Assembly: GCA_021108035.1 (NCBI GenBank)
Contig: JAIORQ010000007.1
Span: 1 to 53,381 of the forward strand
Length of the DNA stretch: 53,381 nucleotides
Source of the DNA: Bacteroidales bacterium
GTDB taxonomy: Bacteria > Bacteroidota > Bacteroidia > Bacteroidales > JAADGE01
Direction: 5' to 3'
Shown here: piece after piece, positions 33,225 through 41,178 of the stretch
Layout: each line of letters starts with the position of its first letter
How positions within the stretch are numbered: the first letter of the stretch is position 1
Position numbers and translations under genes: made by a program
Notes under the pieces: generated by a model
Told to the model about the DNA's origin: nothing
The model's database searches: none
Seen by the model: only the letters and a program-made list of their open reading frames with translations

Positions 33225-34367
33225 ATGAAAAAGTTTATTTTATTTTTATTACCGATATTAATTCTTTATTCTTGTAAAGATTCAAGCCAAAACGGATTTA
33301 CCGTTTCCGGAACAATATCAGATGCAGCAGGTAAGCAATTAGTAATTAATAAATTTTCTTCAACCGAAACAATTCATCTTGATACGATTTTATTGGATGA
33401 GAAAGGTGAATTTAAGTTTAACACTCCGGCAAGTTCACCTGAATTATACAGCTTGCAATTGGATAATAACCCTGCTCAAATATTATTTATTGCAGACTCA
33501 CTTGACAATATTACTATTATTTCTGACGGGGCAGATTTCAGGAATTCATATTCTGTAGAAGGGTCACAACATTCTGTTCTGCTGAAACAATTATATGATA
33601 AACTTGATGAAGAGTATATTAAGATTGATGACTTAAATAAACAATACATCGAAAAAAGGGAGAGTGCAGATATGGATTCTTTAAACAAAGCGATTGGAGA
33701 AGAATTTCAAAAGATAGTTGATGTGCATAAAGAATTTTCAAAGAAGTTTATTGATGACAATTTAGCATCTCCGGCAATAATTTTGGCTTTATACCAACAA
33801 TTCGGACCGCAAATGCCTGTGCTTTCTATATCTGAAGATCGAGATTATTTTGAGAAAGTTAATACAAGTCTTATGGAACTTTATCCGAACTCAAGTTTAG
33901 TAATCGGATTAAATTCATTATTGGAAGATAATCCTCCGGTTCCGGGTATTGGTAATTTTGCTCCGGATATTTCTCTCAAAAATCCTGAAGGTGAAGTTGT
34001 AAAACTTTCTTCATTAAGAGGAAAATATGTATTACTTGATTTTTGGGCTGCATGGTGTAAACCTTGCAGACTGGAAAATCCGACTGTGACAGCAAACTAC
34101 AAAAAATATAAAAAGGATAATTTTACTGTTTACCAAGTTTCTCTTGATAAAGAAAAAGAAGATTGGGTTAATGCCATTGAGGCAGACGGATTAGAAGATT
34201 GGTATCACGTCAGCGATTTAAAATATTGGCAATCGGAACCTGTTGCATTATATGGTATAAGAGGTATTCCGGCAAACTTCTTAATAGATCCGGAAGGAAA
34301 GATAATTGCTGCAAATCTAAGAGGAACTTATTTAGGACAAAAGTTAAACGAGATATTCGGACATTAA
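33225..34367 (+). CDS. TlpA/ResA-like thioredoxin lipoprotein with N-terminal DUF4369-like domain
   Basis: Lipoprotein signal MKKFILFLLPILILYSC (lipobox LYSC). The N-terminal beta domain (GFTVSGTISDAAGKQLVIN.., about 25-130) fits DUF4369. A helical linker follows, then a thioredoxin domain from about residue 245 with PDISLKNPEGE, VLLDFWAAWCKPC (C278, C281) and a cis-Pro in GIRGIPANFLIDPEG. Such proteins reduce disulfides in the periplasm, for example for cytochrome maturation or nutrient utilisation loci. The start at ATG 33225 is preferred because the frame to 33192 starts inside the -7 box. Confidence 0.87.
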   Translation: MKKFILFLLPILILYSCKDSSQNGFTVSGTISDAAGKQLVINKFSSTETIHLDTILLDEKGEFKFNTPASSPELYSLQLDNNPAQILFIADSLDNITIISDGADFRNSYSVEGSQHSVLLKQLYDKLDEEYIKIDDLNKQYIEKRESADMDSLNKAIGEEFQKIVDVHKEFSKKFIDDNLASPAIILALYQQFGPQMPVLSISEDRDYFEKVNTSLMELYPNSSLVIGLNSLLEDNPPVPGIGNFAPDISLKNPEGEVVKLSSLRGKYVLLDFWAAWCKPCRLENPTVTANYKKYKKDNFTVYQVSLDKEKEDWVNAIEADGLEDWYHVSDLKYWQSEPVALYGIRGIPANFLIDPEGKIIAANLRGTYLGQKLNEIFGH

Positions 34368-34454
34368 AAAACTATTATAGTGAATATGCAAACAGCTTTT
34401 GTTGAACTTGATTCAATAAAACTATAAATTTGATTGCATATAATTGTTTGAAGC

Positions 34455-34495
34455 CTGATGTTTGATGCCGGAAGTATTGATACTTCTGACATCAG
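34455..34495. repeat. Hairpin CTGATGT...GAAGTA / TACTTC..ACATCAG
   Basis: CTGATGT (34455-34461) pairs with ACATCAG (34489-34495), and internally GAAGTA-ttga-TACTTC (34471-34486). It lies between the TlpA-like and L,D-transpeptidase genes and has no following T-run. Confidence 0.45.
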
Positions 34496-34601
34496 ACATC
34501 CGGCTTCTGACAAAATTATTAGAATATAAACTCTAAATTTGGGTTTAAACGGTAATATTTTAAGATAAATACACGTTAATTTGTTTATAAACCCTTTTTT
34601 T

Positions 34602-35537
34602 ATGCGATTATTTTTTATCATTTTCTTATTATTCATCATTTTATCATGTAACAGTGAGTCTCAAAATTCTCAAAATGTTATTGTTAAGGATTCTATAAAT
34701 ACAGCAGCAAAAGAAGCAGATATTTTTAATTCTTTTTTTATTGACTCAATCTCTGATATTAAAACCGGTACAAAAGAACGATCTTCAACTTTTATAAAAA
34801 ACAGGTTGGAAAGTTTAACCGGTAATTCATATAAGGCACGATGTGAGAAAATAAATGTAAGTTATCCTCCGAAATATGTTTTGTTCAGAGCATTTAAGCA
34901 TGAAAGAGAATTTGAAATATGGATTGCCGGTAAACGCAGTGATACATTAAAGTTGCTGGCAACATTGCCGATTTGTGCAGTTGACGGAAAACCGGGTCCG
35001 AAATTAATAAGGGGAGACGGTAAAACACCTGAAGGTTTTTATACATGTAAAATATTATACGGCAGTTCAAACTTCTTCATGTGGATTAAATTAAATACAT
35101 CTGAAATTGATAGTTACGGAAATGTCGGTTACGGGTCAAGTTTTAAACTGTGTATTGAATATCCTTTGGCCATTGACAGAAACAGAACACGAAAATTTAA
35201 AGGAAATGCAAGTCCGGGAAGTGCAATTTGTATCCACGGAAATTGTGTAACAGCCGGATGCATATCATTTGAAAACAGAAACTTTTTACCTGTATTTTTA
35301 TCTTCAAGATTTCATAATTCTCAAACATACGGGTATCCTAAAATTCATATATTTCCTTTTAGATTTACAGAAGATAAAATTGATATATTTTCGAAAGAGG
35401 TGTCTTCATATATGACGCCTGAAGATCTTGTTGCATTTTGGAATGAAATAAAACCGGCATATGACTTGTTTGAAAAAAATCAGAAAGCGATAAAAGTTTC
35501 TTTTGCCGGAAATAAATATAATTTTACAGAATATTAA
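34602..35537 (+). CDS. L,D-transpeptidase (YkuD/YafK-type) lipoprotein
   Basis: Signal MRLFFIIFLLFIILSC has lipobox ILSC (Cys16). The YkuD domain holds the catalytic motif HGNCVTAGCISF, with His212 and Cys220 in the HxxxxSxGC pattern, preceded by GPKLIRGDGKTPEGFYTC, typical of YafK-type enzymes. These enzymes form or cleave 3-3 cross-links in peptidoglycan or link lipoproteins to it. The TTG frame to 34581 adds seven residues and is not used. The LpxH-like gene follows by 5 bp, so they are probably co-transcribed. Confidence 0.85.
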   Translation: MRLFFIIFLLFIILSCNSESQNSQNVIVKDSINTAAKEADIFNSFFIDSISDIKTGTKERSSTFIKNRLESLTGNSYKARCEKINVSYPPKYVLFRAFKHEREFEIWIAGKRSDTLKLLATLPICAVDGKPGPKLIRGDGKTPEGFYTCKILYGSSNFFMWIKLNTSEIDSYGNVGYGSSFKLCIEYPLAIDRNRTRKFKGNASPGSAICIHGNCVTAGCISFENRNFLPVFLSSRFHNSQTYGYPKIHIFPFRFTEDKIDIFSKEVSSYMTPEDLVAFWNEIKPAYDLFEKNQKAIKVSFAGNKYNFTEY

Positions 35538-35542
35538 GATAA

Positions 35543-36343
35543 ATGAAAAAGAAAAATATTTATTTTATTTCTGATATGCATTTAGGCTTACCCAATCATG
35601 AAAAAAGCTTAATCAGAGAAAAGTTATTGGTTAAGTTTCTTGATGAAATAAAGCCACAAGCATCAATTATTTATTTTGTAGGTGATATTTTTGATTTTTG
35701 GTGGGAATATAAATATGTGGTTCCCCGAGCTTATGTTCGGTTTTTGGGAAAAATTGCAGAAATGGTCGATTCCGGTACAGAAATTCACTTTTTTACCGGT
35801 AATCATGATGTTTGGATGAAAGACTATCTGCACATTGAGTTAGGAGTTACGATACATACTAAAGAATTAATTACAGAAATATACGGAAAAAAATTTTTTA
35901 TTGCTCATGGTGACGGATTAGGGGCAGGAGATAAAGCCTATAAATTATTAAAAAAAATATTTCAAAATAAATTTTTGCAATGGTGTTATTCAAGGCTTCA
36001 TCCTAATTTTGCTTTTTCAATTGCGAAAATTTGGTCGCATTCTCGTCGTAAAAAAGAAAAAGTGTATAAATTCAGAGGAATTGATAAAGAAATTATGATT
36101 CAATTCTCAAAGGAAATGATAAAGACAAAGTATTTTGATTATTTCATTTTTGGACACAGGCATTTTCCCTTAATGATTCAAATCGGTGAAAACTCAAAAC
36201 ACATAAACATAGGTGATTGGTTGGTGAACTATACTTTTGCAATATTCAACGATGAAGGTTTTAAATTAATGACATATAAAAACGGACATCAAGAAGAATT
36301 TGAAACAGACCTTAATAAGTTGCAAAACATAAATATATTTTAA
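35543..36343 (+). CDS. LpxH-like UDP-2,3-diacylglucosamine hydrolase
   Basis: Calcineurin-like phosphoesterase motifs appear in order: FISDMHLG (D, H), GDIFDFWWEYKYVVP, TGNHDVWM, HGDGLGAGDKAYKLLKKIFQN and FGHRHFP. The GDxFDFW and YKLLKKIFQN segments are characteristic of the LpxH branch, which releases lipid X in lipid A synthesis. Length 266. It has 5-bp spacing after the L,D-transpeptidase gene, so both are envelope functions in one unit. LpxH activity is a family inference. Confidence 0.85.
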   Translation: MKKKNIYFISDMHLGLPNHEKSLIREKLLVKFLDEIKPQASIIYFVGDIFDFWWEYKYVVPRAYVRFLGKIAEMVDSGTEIHFFTGNHDVWMKDYLHIELGVTIHTKELITEIYGKKFFIAHGDGLGAGDKAYKLLKKIFQNKFLQWCYSRLHPNFAFSIAKIWSHSRRKKEKVYKFRGIDKEIMIQFSKEMIKTKYFDYFIFGHRHFPLMIQIGENSKHINIGDWLVNYTFAIFNDEGFKLMTYKNGHQEEFETDLNKLQNINIF

Positions 36344-36389
36344 TGTTCAATTTACAGTTGTATCTGTGTATATTTTGAAAATTATTTCT

Positions 36390-36397
36390 TATATTTG
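36390..36397 (+). promoter_or_regulatory. -7 box TATATTTG before the YbjN-like gene
   Basis: An exact TAnnTTTG lies 39 bp before the ATG at 36437. Confidence 0.4.
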
Positions 36398-36436
36398 GAT
36401 GTTTAAATATAAATATTAATCTAAAATATATTAAAA

Positions 36437-36829
36437 ATGTGTGATAATTTCTCGAAAGTAAAAGGATATTTGAACGAATTAAAATATTCTATAATTGAAG
36501 AAAATGAAACTGAAGGATTGTTTGTAATTGATAATGAAGAAGAAGGTGTTAAAAATATGATAATTGTTGTTGATGACCCTATTTTAATTATGCAACAATT
36601 GATCTTTAAAGTAAAAAATGATGATGTAAATATGTATAAAGCTTTACTGCAAAAAAACCAAGATATTTTACATGGTGCTTTTGTTTTAAATGAAGCCGGA
36701 GACAGTGTTTTATTCAGAGATACTTTACAAGTGGAGAATCTTGATTTAAATGAATTAGCAGGATCCTTAAACTCTCTTTCTTTATTAATAGGAGAATATG
36801 CTAATGAGATAATTAAGTTCTCTGCATAA
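36437..36829 (+). CDS. YbjN / Tir-chaperone-like small protein
   Basis: A 130-residue soluble, acidic protein with a alternating strand-helix pattern: KVKGYLNELKYSIIEENE, GLFVIDNEEEGVKNMIIVVDDP, YKALLQKNQDILHGAFVLNEAGDSVLFRDTL and SLSLLIGEYANEI. This layout matches YbjN/type III chaperone-fold proteins. The exact function is unknown. It has no signal peptide. It stands alone and is convergent with the barrel gene at 37034. Confidence 0.65.
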   Translation: MCDNFSKVKGYLNELKYSIIEENETEGLFVIDNEEEGVKNMIIVVDDPILIMQQLIFKVKNDDVNMYKALLQKNQDILHGAFVLNEAGDSVLFRDTLQVENLDLNELAGSLNSLSLLIGEYANEIIKFSA

Positions 36830-36931
36830 GAGTTTTAAATTAAATATTATCCGTAAGTTTGCAGGAGTGTTACGGATACGTAGAAAAACAGCAATTTATT
36901 ATTAATAAAATTGATAAACCTTGCCACGCAT

Positions 36932-36988
36932 AGTGCCTGTAACGAAAAAAGTGTTGTTTTTAAACGCAGTTATTTTGTTACAGGCACT
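36932..36988. repeat. 12-bp perfect inverted repeat AGTGCCTGTAAC/GTTACAGGCACT
   Basis: Left arm 36932-36943 and right arm 36977-36988 with a 33-nt centre, between two convergent genes. The large loop and lack of a T-run argue against a simple terminator. Confidence 0.6.
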
Positions 36989-37033
36989 TAACTTTTACAA
37001 ATACAATGTTTTGGTAATATCCTTACAATCAGA

Positions 37034-37894
37034 TTAAAAAATAAATACTACTCCTAATCTTCCGCTTGAATAATTATAAGGAAATCCCGGAACATATTCA
37101 TTATCCTCTTTGAATTTGCCGCTTGATACATCAATTGCCAGATAGAATCTTGTCGTAAAACCATGCTCATTTAAATTTATTCCTGTTTGGAAACGTGCTC
37201 CGACTGTATTTGTTTTCAAAAAACTTAAATGTTGAAATTGCGGACCTAATCCAACAAAAACAGAATAATTGCGAGCTTCTGTAAAAGGAAAATAATAGTT
37301 AAGTATTATTGATGATGAAACCCTGTTTAAATACAATTTTTCTGTATAATTTACTGTATCAGTAACTCCTGAATCATTAATGTAAGTCGAATCTGTTTCT
37401 ACTTCTGCAATATTTAACCCGTCTTCTATAACCACCTGTATATCAAATTGCCTGTGAAATCTGTAAAAAAGATCTCCGTGAATGGAGATTGGAGTCATTG
37501 TGATTTCTGTGAAGTCGTTATTCTGAATCGGATCATTTATTTTGATATTAAATTTAGAAGCTCCGTAAGCCAATCCTAATCCATATCTGAATTTTTTATA
37601 ATTTACAGGTGTAAGATTTGCATTAATATTATCAAATTCTTTAATTTTCACAGTTTTATTTTCCATACCTGAATATGAAAATACAAGATGTTTAACTTCT
37701 TTTGGAAGCTCAATTTTATAGAGTCCTTTATCATCCGTAAATGTGAAGATTGCCGGTGCTTCTTTCCCGCAAACTTTCACGGCAGTTAAAATTCCCCCGC
37801 CTACTTTTGTAACACGTCCGGAAATTACTCTTTGTGAAAATACTGTTGAACTTGAAATAATGAGAATTACTAATATAATCAGAAGTTTTTTCAT
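37034..37894 (-). CDS. Outer-membrane barrel with N-terminal carboxypeptidase-regulatory-like domain
   Basis: Signal MKKLLIILVILIISSSTVFSQ, then a small beta domain (VISGRVTKVGGGILTAVKV...TDDKGLYKIELP...LVFSYSGMENKTV) typical of the CarboxypepD_reg-like domain seen at the front of TonB receptors. From about residue 100 it is a beta-barrel (FRYGLGLAYG, ISIHGDLFYRFHRQFDIQVVIE, GVVFIF terminus). There is no TonB plug. The function is unknown. A -7 box at 37917-37924 precedes it. Confidence 0.75.
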   Translation of the reverse strand: MKKLLIILVILIISSSTVFSQRVISGRVTKVGGGILTAVKVCGKEAPAIFTFTDDKGLYKIELPKEVKHLVFSYSGMENKTVKIKEFDNINANLTPVNYKKFRYGLGLAYGASKFNIKINDPIQNNDFTEITMTPISIHGDLFYRFHRQFDIQVVIEDGLNIAEVETDSTYINDSGVTDTVNYTEKLYLNRVSSSIILNYYFPFTEARNYSVFVGLGPQFQHLSFLKTNTVGARFQTGINLNEHGFTTRFYLAIDVSSGKFKEDNEYVPGFPYNYSSGRLGVVFIF

Positions 37895-37916
37895 TGATTT
37901 TAGATAAGAGTTTATG

Positions 37917-37924
37917 CAAAAGTA
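37917..37924 (-). promoter_or_regulatory. -7 box TACTTTTG for the 37034 barrel gene
   Basis: Minus-strand TAnnTTTG, 22 bp before the start codon. Confidence 0.4.
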
Positions 37925-37948
37925 ATTAATTTAACCTAAATTGAGCGA

Positions 37949-38161
37949 TTAACTTAATGTTGAGTCACTTTCTTCAAATATAAAGACCTCTTCAATACTC
38001 AAATTAAAAACATAAGCAATGTTATATGCCAGTTTTAGCGAAGGATTATATTTTCCTTTTTCCAGAAAAACAATAGTCTCTCTTCTTACATTAACTTTTT
38101 TTGCAAGATCGTTTTGAGTGTAATTATATTTTGCTCTCAATTCTTTGATCCTGTTATTCAC
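37949..38161 (-). CDS. XRE-family HTH regulator
   Basis: A 70-residue single HTH protein: [34 protein letters not shown] (helix 2 and recognition helix) followed by [20 protein letters not shown]. This is the short YozG-like form common beside small membrane proteins. It overlaps the end of the upstream 4-helix protein gene by 8 bp, so the two are translationally linked. It probably represses its own operon. The DNA site is not visible. Confidence 0.9.
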   Translation of the reverse strand: MNNRIKELRAKYNYTQNDLAKKVNVRRETIVFLEKGKYNPSLKLAYNIAYVFNLSIEEVFIFEESDSTLS

Positions 38162-38552
38162 TTTTTAAACCTTTAAATTTGAAATATAACCAACTTAATG
38201 CAAAAATTAATGCCATACCAATTATTCCTGCGCCAAATAATTTTTCGGGATCATCAATTTTTTCATTTCCGATATACATGAGGGCTAACCATAAATATAA
38301 TGAAATATAAAAAGTTTTTGAAGCTGCTTTTTCCATTATTTTTTTTGACAACTCATCTTCTGCCGGTAATCCTTTCTTTATACTTTTGAATTTGTTAAAA
38401 GCAATAAATGTTGCAAAAACAACTAATAAAAATATAACAATAATATGAATACCGTCAGAAAGACTAATTGGCTCGTTAGTTGAGTATATCCATACACCCA
38501 CAGCTATTATAAGAAGAGCTGACAGGATAAAAATAATAATAATTTTTTTCAT
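38154..38552 (-). CDS. Four-helix membrane protein (DUF2178-like) paired with HTH
   Basis: A 132-residue protein with two membrane helices at the N-terminus (4-24, 36-52), a cytoplasmic segment [28 protein letters not shown] and two more helices (82-98, 108-126). The AEDELSKK-xMxKAA loop is typical of DUF2178-like proteins that are encoded with XRE regulators. The function is unknown; a sensor of membrane state is one guess. It is preceded by a strong promoter at 38584-38615 and overlaps the HTH gene by 8 bp. Confidence 0.75.
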   Translation of the reverse strand: MKKIIIIFILSALLIIAVGVWIYSTNEPISLSDGIHIIVIFLLVVFATFIAFNKFKSIKKGLPAEDELSKKIMEKAASKTFYISLYLWLALMYIGNEKIDDPEKLFGAGIIGMALIFALSWLYFKFKGLKSE

Positions 38553-38583
38553 GACAATAAAAATTAGTTATGTAAATCTAACA

Positions 38584-38615
38584 CAAAGTTAGAAATAAAT
38601 AACATAACTGCCAAA
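38584..38615 (-). promoter_or_regulatory. Bacteroidota-type promoter TTTG-N20-TAACTTTG for the DUF2178/HTH operon
   Basis: On the minus strand TTTG (38615-38612) and TAACTTTG (38591-38584) with a 20-nt spacer, 32 bp before the start codon. Confidence 0.65.
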
Positions 38616-38675
38616 TTTTACTTATCTTTTTTTCAAAATAAATGAAAATAAAATTAAGCAATTTTAAAAAATTAC

Positions 38676-38683
38676 TATATTTG
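38676..38683 (+). promoter_or_regulatory. -7 box TATATTTG for the YihY-AnmK operon
   Basis: An exact TAnnTTTG lies 20 bp before ATG 38704. Confidence 0.45.
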
Positions 38684-38703
38684 AAGATGCAAATACTGTT
38701 AAA

Positions 38704-40032
38704 ATGAAAAAAAGGATAAAGAGATTAATTGAATTTTTAAAAAACGAATTATGGACTGTAGATTTGGATAATGCTTCAAAACTCAAACAAGTTTTGATTA
38801 ACTTTACACGAATTATCAGCCTTGGTTTAAAAGGTTTTAAAGAGGATAAGCTAAACGTAAGAGCATCAGCTTTAACTTATTTTACGCTTCTGTCTATTGT
38901 TCCGGTTTTGGCTTTAGGTTTTGGTATTGCAAAAGGTTTTGGTTTAGAAGCAGTTTTGGAAGATGAAGTAGCAAAAAACCTTGCCGGACAAGAAGAAGCC
39001 ATGAATTATATTCTTGAATTTACACATTCAATGTTGGGAACAGCAAAAGGCGGACTAATTGCCGGACTTGGGTTTATACTTTTATTATGGTCTGTAATTA
39101 AATTACTGTCAAATATTGAAAATTCATTTAATACTGTTTGGGATATTAAAAAATCAAGAAGTGTTATCAGAAAGTTTACTGATTATTTAGCAATAATGCT
39201 TTTAGGTCCTGTTTTTTTAATAATGTCGAGTAGTATTACAGTTTTTATTTCATCTCAATTATCAAGTTTGCAGGAAAGTACAATGTTTAATTTTGCAACT
39301 CCGATGTTTTTTAAGTTTGCAAAGTTTATTCCTTTTGTCATTATATGGTTCATTTTTACTTTATTGTATATGGTAATGCCGAATACAAAAGTTAAGTTTA
39401 AATCAGCATTCATAGCCGGAATCATTGCAGGAACTATGTTTCAAATTTTCCAAAATTTGTATGTTTATTTTCAAGCAGGTGCAACCAGAATAAATGCAAT
39501 ATACGGAAGTTTTGCTGCTTTGCCCTTGTTTTTAATTTGGTTACAAACAAGTTGGTTTGTTGTACTTCTTGGTGCAGAGATATCTTTTGTTGTCCAGAAT
39601 GTTAAACTTAAAGGAGCAAGTATGCAATTACAAAAGTTAAGTATTTCTTATCAAAAAAAGATTGCATTATTAATTGTTAATCAGCTTGTTAATTATTTTA
39701 AAAAGGGCGAAAAAGCACCTACATCAGAGCACCTTTCTTCTAAAATATCTGTTCCTGTTTATACAATTGATTTTGTTTTGCATAATTTGATTAATGCAGG
39801 TATAGTATCTAAAATTACTAAAGATGATATAGTTGCATTTCAGCCTGCAATGGGTATTGATAATATTGATCTCGTAAAAGTTATAAATGCTTATGAACAT
39901 ACAGGAGATGATTTTTCAAACTATATTAAAAATAAAACTTATCGTATATTAGAAAACAAGATGAAAAATATTCAAGATTTTCAGTCGAATTCAGAAGATA
40001 ATATATTATTGAAAGATCTTAAGAATGAATGA
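38704..40032 (+). CDS. YihY/BrkB-family inner-membrane protein
   Basis: About six membrane helices between residues 60 and 300. Family signatures are RASALTYFTLLSIVPVLALGFGIAKGFG, LLWSVIKLLSNIENSFNTVWDIKK and YGSFAALPLFLIWLQTSWFVVLLGAEISFV. About 140 residues of soluble C-terminus follow, with a winged-helix-like segment (SEHLSSKISVPVYTIDFVLHNLINAGIVSKI). This family was once misnamed RNase BN; its function remains unclear. It overlaps anmK by 8 bp. Confidence 0.9.
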   Translation: MKKRIKRLIEFLKNELWTVDLDNASKLKQVLINFTRIISLGLKGFKEDKLNVRASALTYFTLLSIVPVLALGFGIAKGFGLEAVLEDEVAKNLAGQEEAMNYILEFTHSMLGTAKGGLIAGLGFILLLWSVIKLLSNIENSFNTVWDIKKSRSVIRKFTDYLAIMLLGPVFLIMSSSITVFISSQLSSLQESTMFNFATPMFFKFAKFIPFVIIWFIFTLLYMVMPNTKVKFKSAFIAGIIAGTMFQIFQNLYVYFQAGATRINAIYGSFAALPLFLIWLQTSWFVVLLGAEISFVVQNVKLKGASMQLQKLSISYQKKIALLIVNQLVNYFKKGEKAPTSEHLSSKISVPVYTIDFVLHNLINAGIVSKITKDDIVAFQPAMGIDNIDLVKVINAYEHTGDDFSNYIKNKTYRILENKMKNIQDFQSNSEDNILLKDLKNE

Positions 40033-41080
40033 TAAGATAATATTGGGAGTTATGTCAGGCACATCTCTTGACGGTTTGGATTTTGCTTTGTGTAAGTTTA
40101 ATCATTCAAATGAAAAGTTCGAATATGAAATATTGAAAACCGGTTTTATTGAGTATTCCGGTGACTTAAAAAAAAACTTATCCCAAGCTCATAATTTGCA
40201 GGCATATGAGTTTATTGCTTTGCATAAAAATTACGGAAGGTATATCGGAAAAAATGTAAAAGAATTCATTAAAGATACAGTAAAACCGGATTTTATTGCT
40301 TCACACGGGCATACAATTTTTCATAAACCGGAAGAAAATATTACTTTTCAAATCGGCGACGGTGCATTTATTGCTGCAGAAGCTGAATGTTCTGTTATTT
40401 CGGATTTCAGAAATTTAGATACTGCACTAAACGGACAAGGTGCTCCTTTAGTACCGATAGGCGATAAGTTATTATTCAGTGAATTTGGATATTGCTTAAA
40501 TCTCGGAGGATTTGCAAATATTTCTTTTGATTATAATGAAGAAAGAATTTCTTTTGATATTTGCCCTGTAAATTTTATAATTAATAAATTTGCAAAGGAA
40601 TTAGGAAAGGAATTTGACAAAAACGGAAAATTTGGCAAGCAAGGAACTGTGAATGACGATTTATTGAAGTGTTTAAACGGTATTTCATATTATTCAAAAT
40701 CTTATCCGAAATCATTGGGCAGAGAATATGTTGAGAAATACTATTATCCGATATTTAGTGATTTTAAAATTTCCGCAGAAGATAAAATAAGGACTTTTTA
40801 TAAGCATATTGTAACGCAGATAAATAACAGTACACAAATACTAAATGACAAAAAAATTCTTATTACCGGAGGCGGTGCTCGAAATTCATTTCTAATTTCT
40901 GAATTAAAAAAATATATAAAACATAAAGCTGTAATTCCGAATTATCAAATTATTGATTATAAAGAAGCAATAATTTTTGCTTTTTTAGGGTTTTTAAGAA
41001 TATCAAGTATAAAAAACACACTAAAATCTGTAACCGGAGCAAATTATGACAGTATTGGCGGATCAATCTTTTTATTCTGA
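40025..41080 (+). CDS. anmK: Anhydro-N-acetylmuramic acid kinase
   Basis: The ATP-binding start GVMSGTSLDGLDFALC, SHGHTIFHKPE, FQIGDGAFIAAE, VISDFRNLDTALNGQGAPLVP and CLNLGGFANIS are diagnostic of AnmK. The enzyme converts anhydroMurNAc from recycled peptidoglycan to MurNAc-6-phosphate. The length of 351 matches the short form common in Bacteroidota. Its ATG (40025) lies inside the last codons of the YihY gene (8-bp overlap), so translation is coupled. Confidence 0.94.
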   Translation: MNDKIILGVMSGTSLDGLDFALCKFNHSNEKFEYEILKTGFIEYSGDLKKNLSQAHNLQAYEFIALHKNYGRYIGKNVKEFIKDTVKPDFIASHGHTIFHKPEENITFQIGDGAFIAAEAECSVISDFRNLDTALNGQGAPLVPIGDKLLFSEFGYCLNLGGFANISFDYNEERISFDICPVNFIINKFAKELGKEFDKNGKFGKQGTVNDDLLKCLNGISYYSKSYPKSLGREYVEKYYYPIFSDFKISAEDKIRTFYKHIVTQINNSTQILNDKKILITGGGARNSFLISELKKYIKHKAVIPNYQIIDYKEAIIFAFLGFLRISSIKNTLKSVTGANYDSIGGSIFLF

Positions 41081-41118
41081 CACCTTAATTTATCAAAAAA
41101 ATTGATTGCTTTGTCAAG

Positions 41119-41153
41119 TTGATTTTAGTATTTTTTATTTTTTATTAACTTTG
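41119..41153 (+). promoter_or_regulatory. Promoter TTG-N24-TAACTTTG before the OmpA-family gene
   Basis: TTG at 41119-41121 and TAACTTTG at 41146-41153, 26 bp before ATG 41179. The spacer of 24 is on the long side. Confidence 0.45.
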
Positions 41154-41178
41154 CTTAAAATCATAAAAAGATTAAGAT

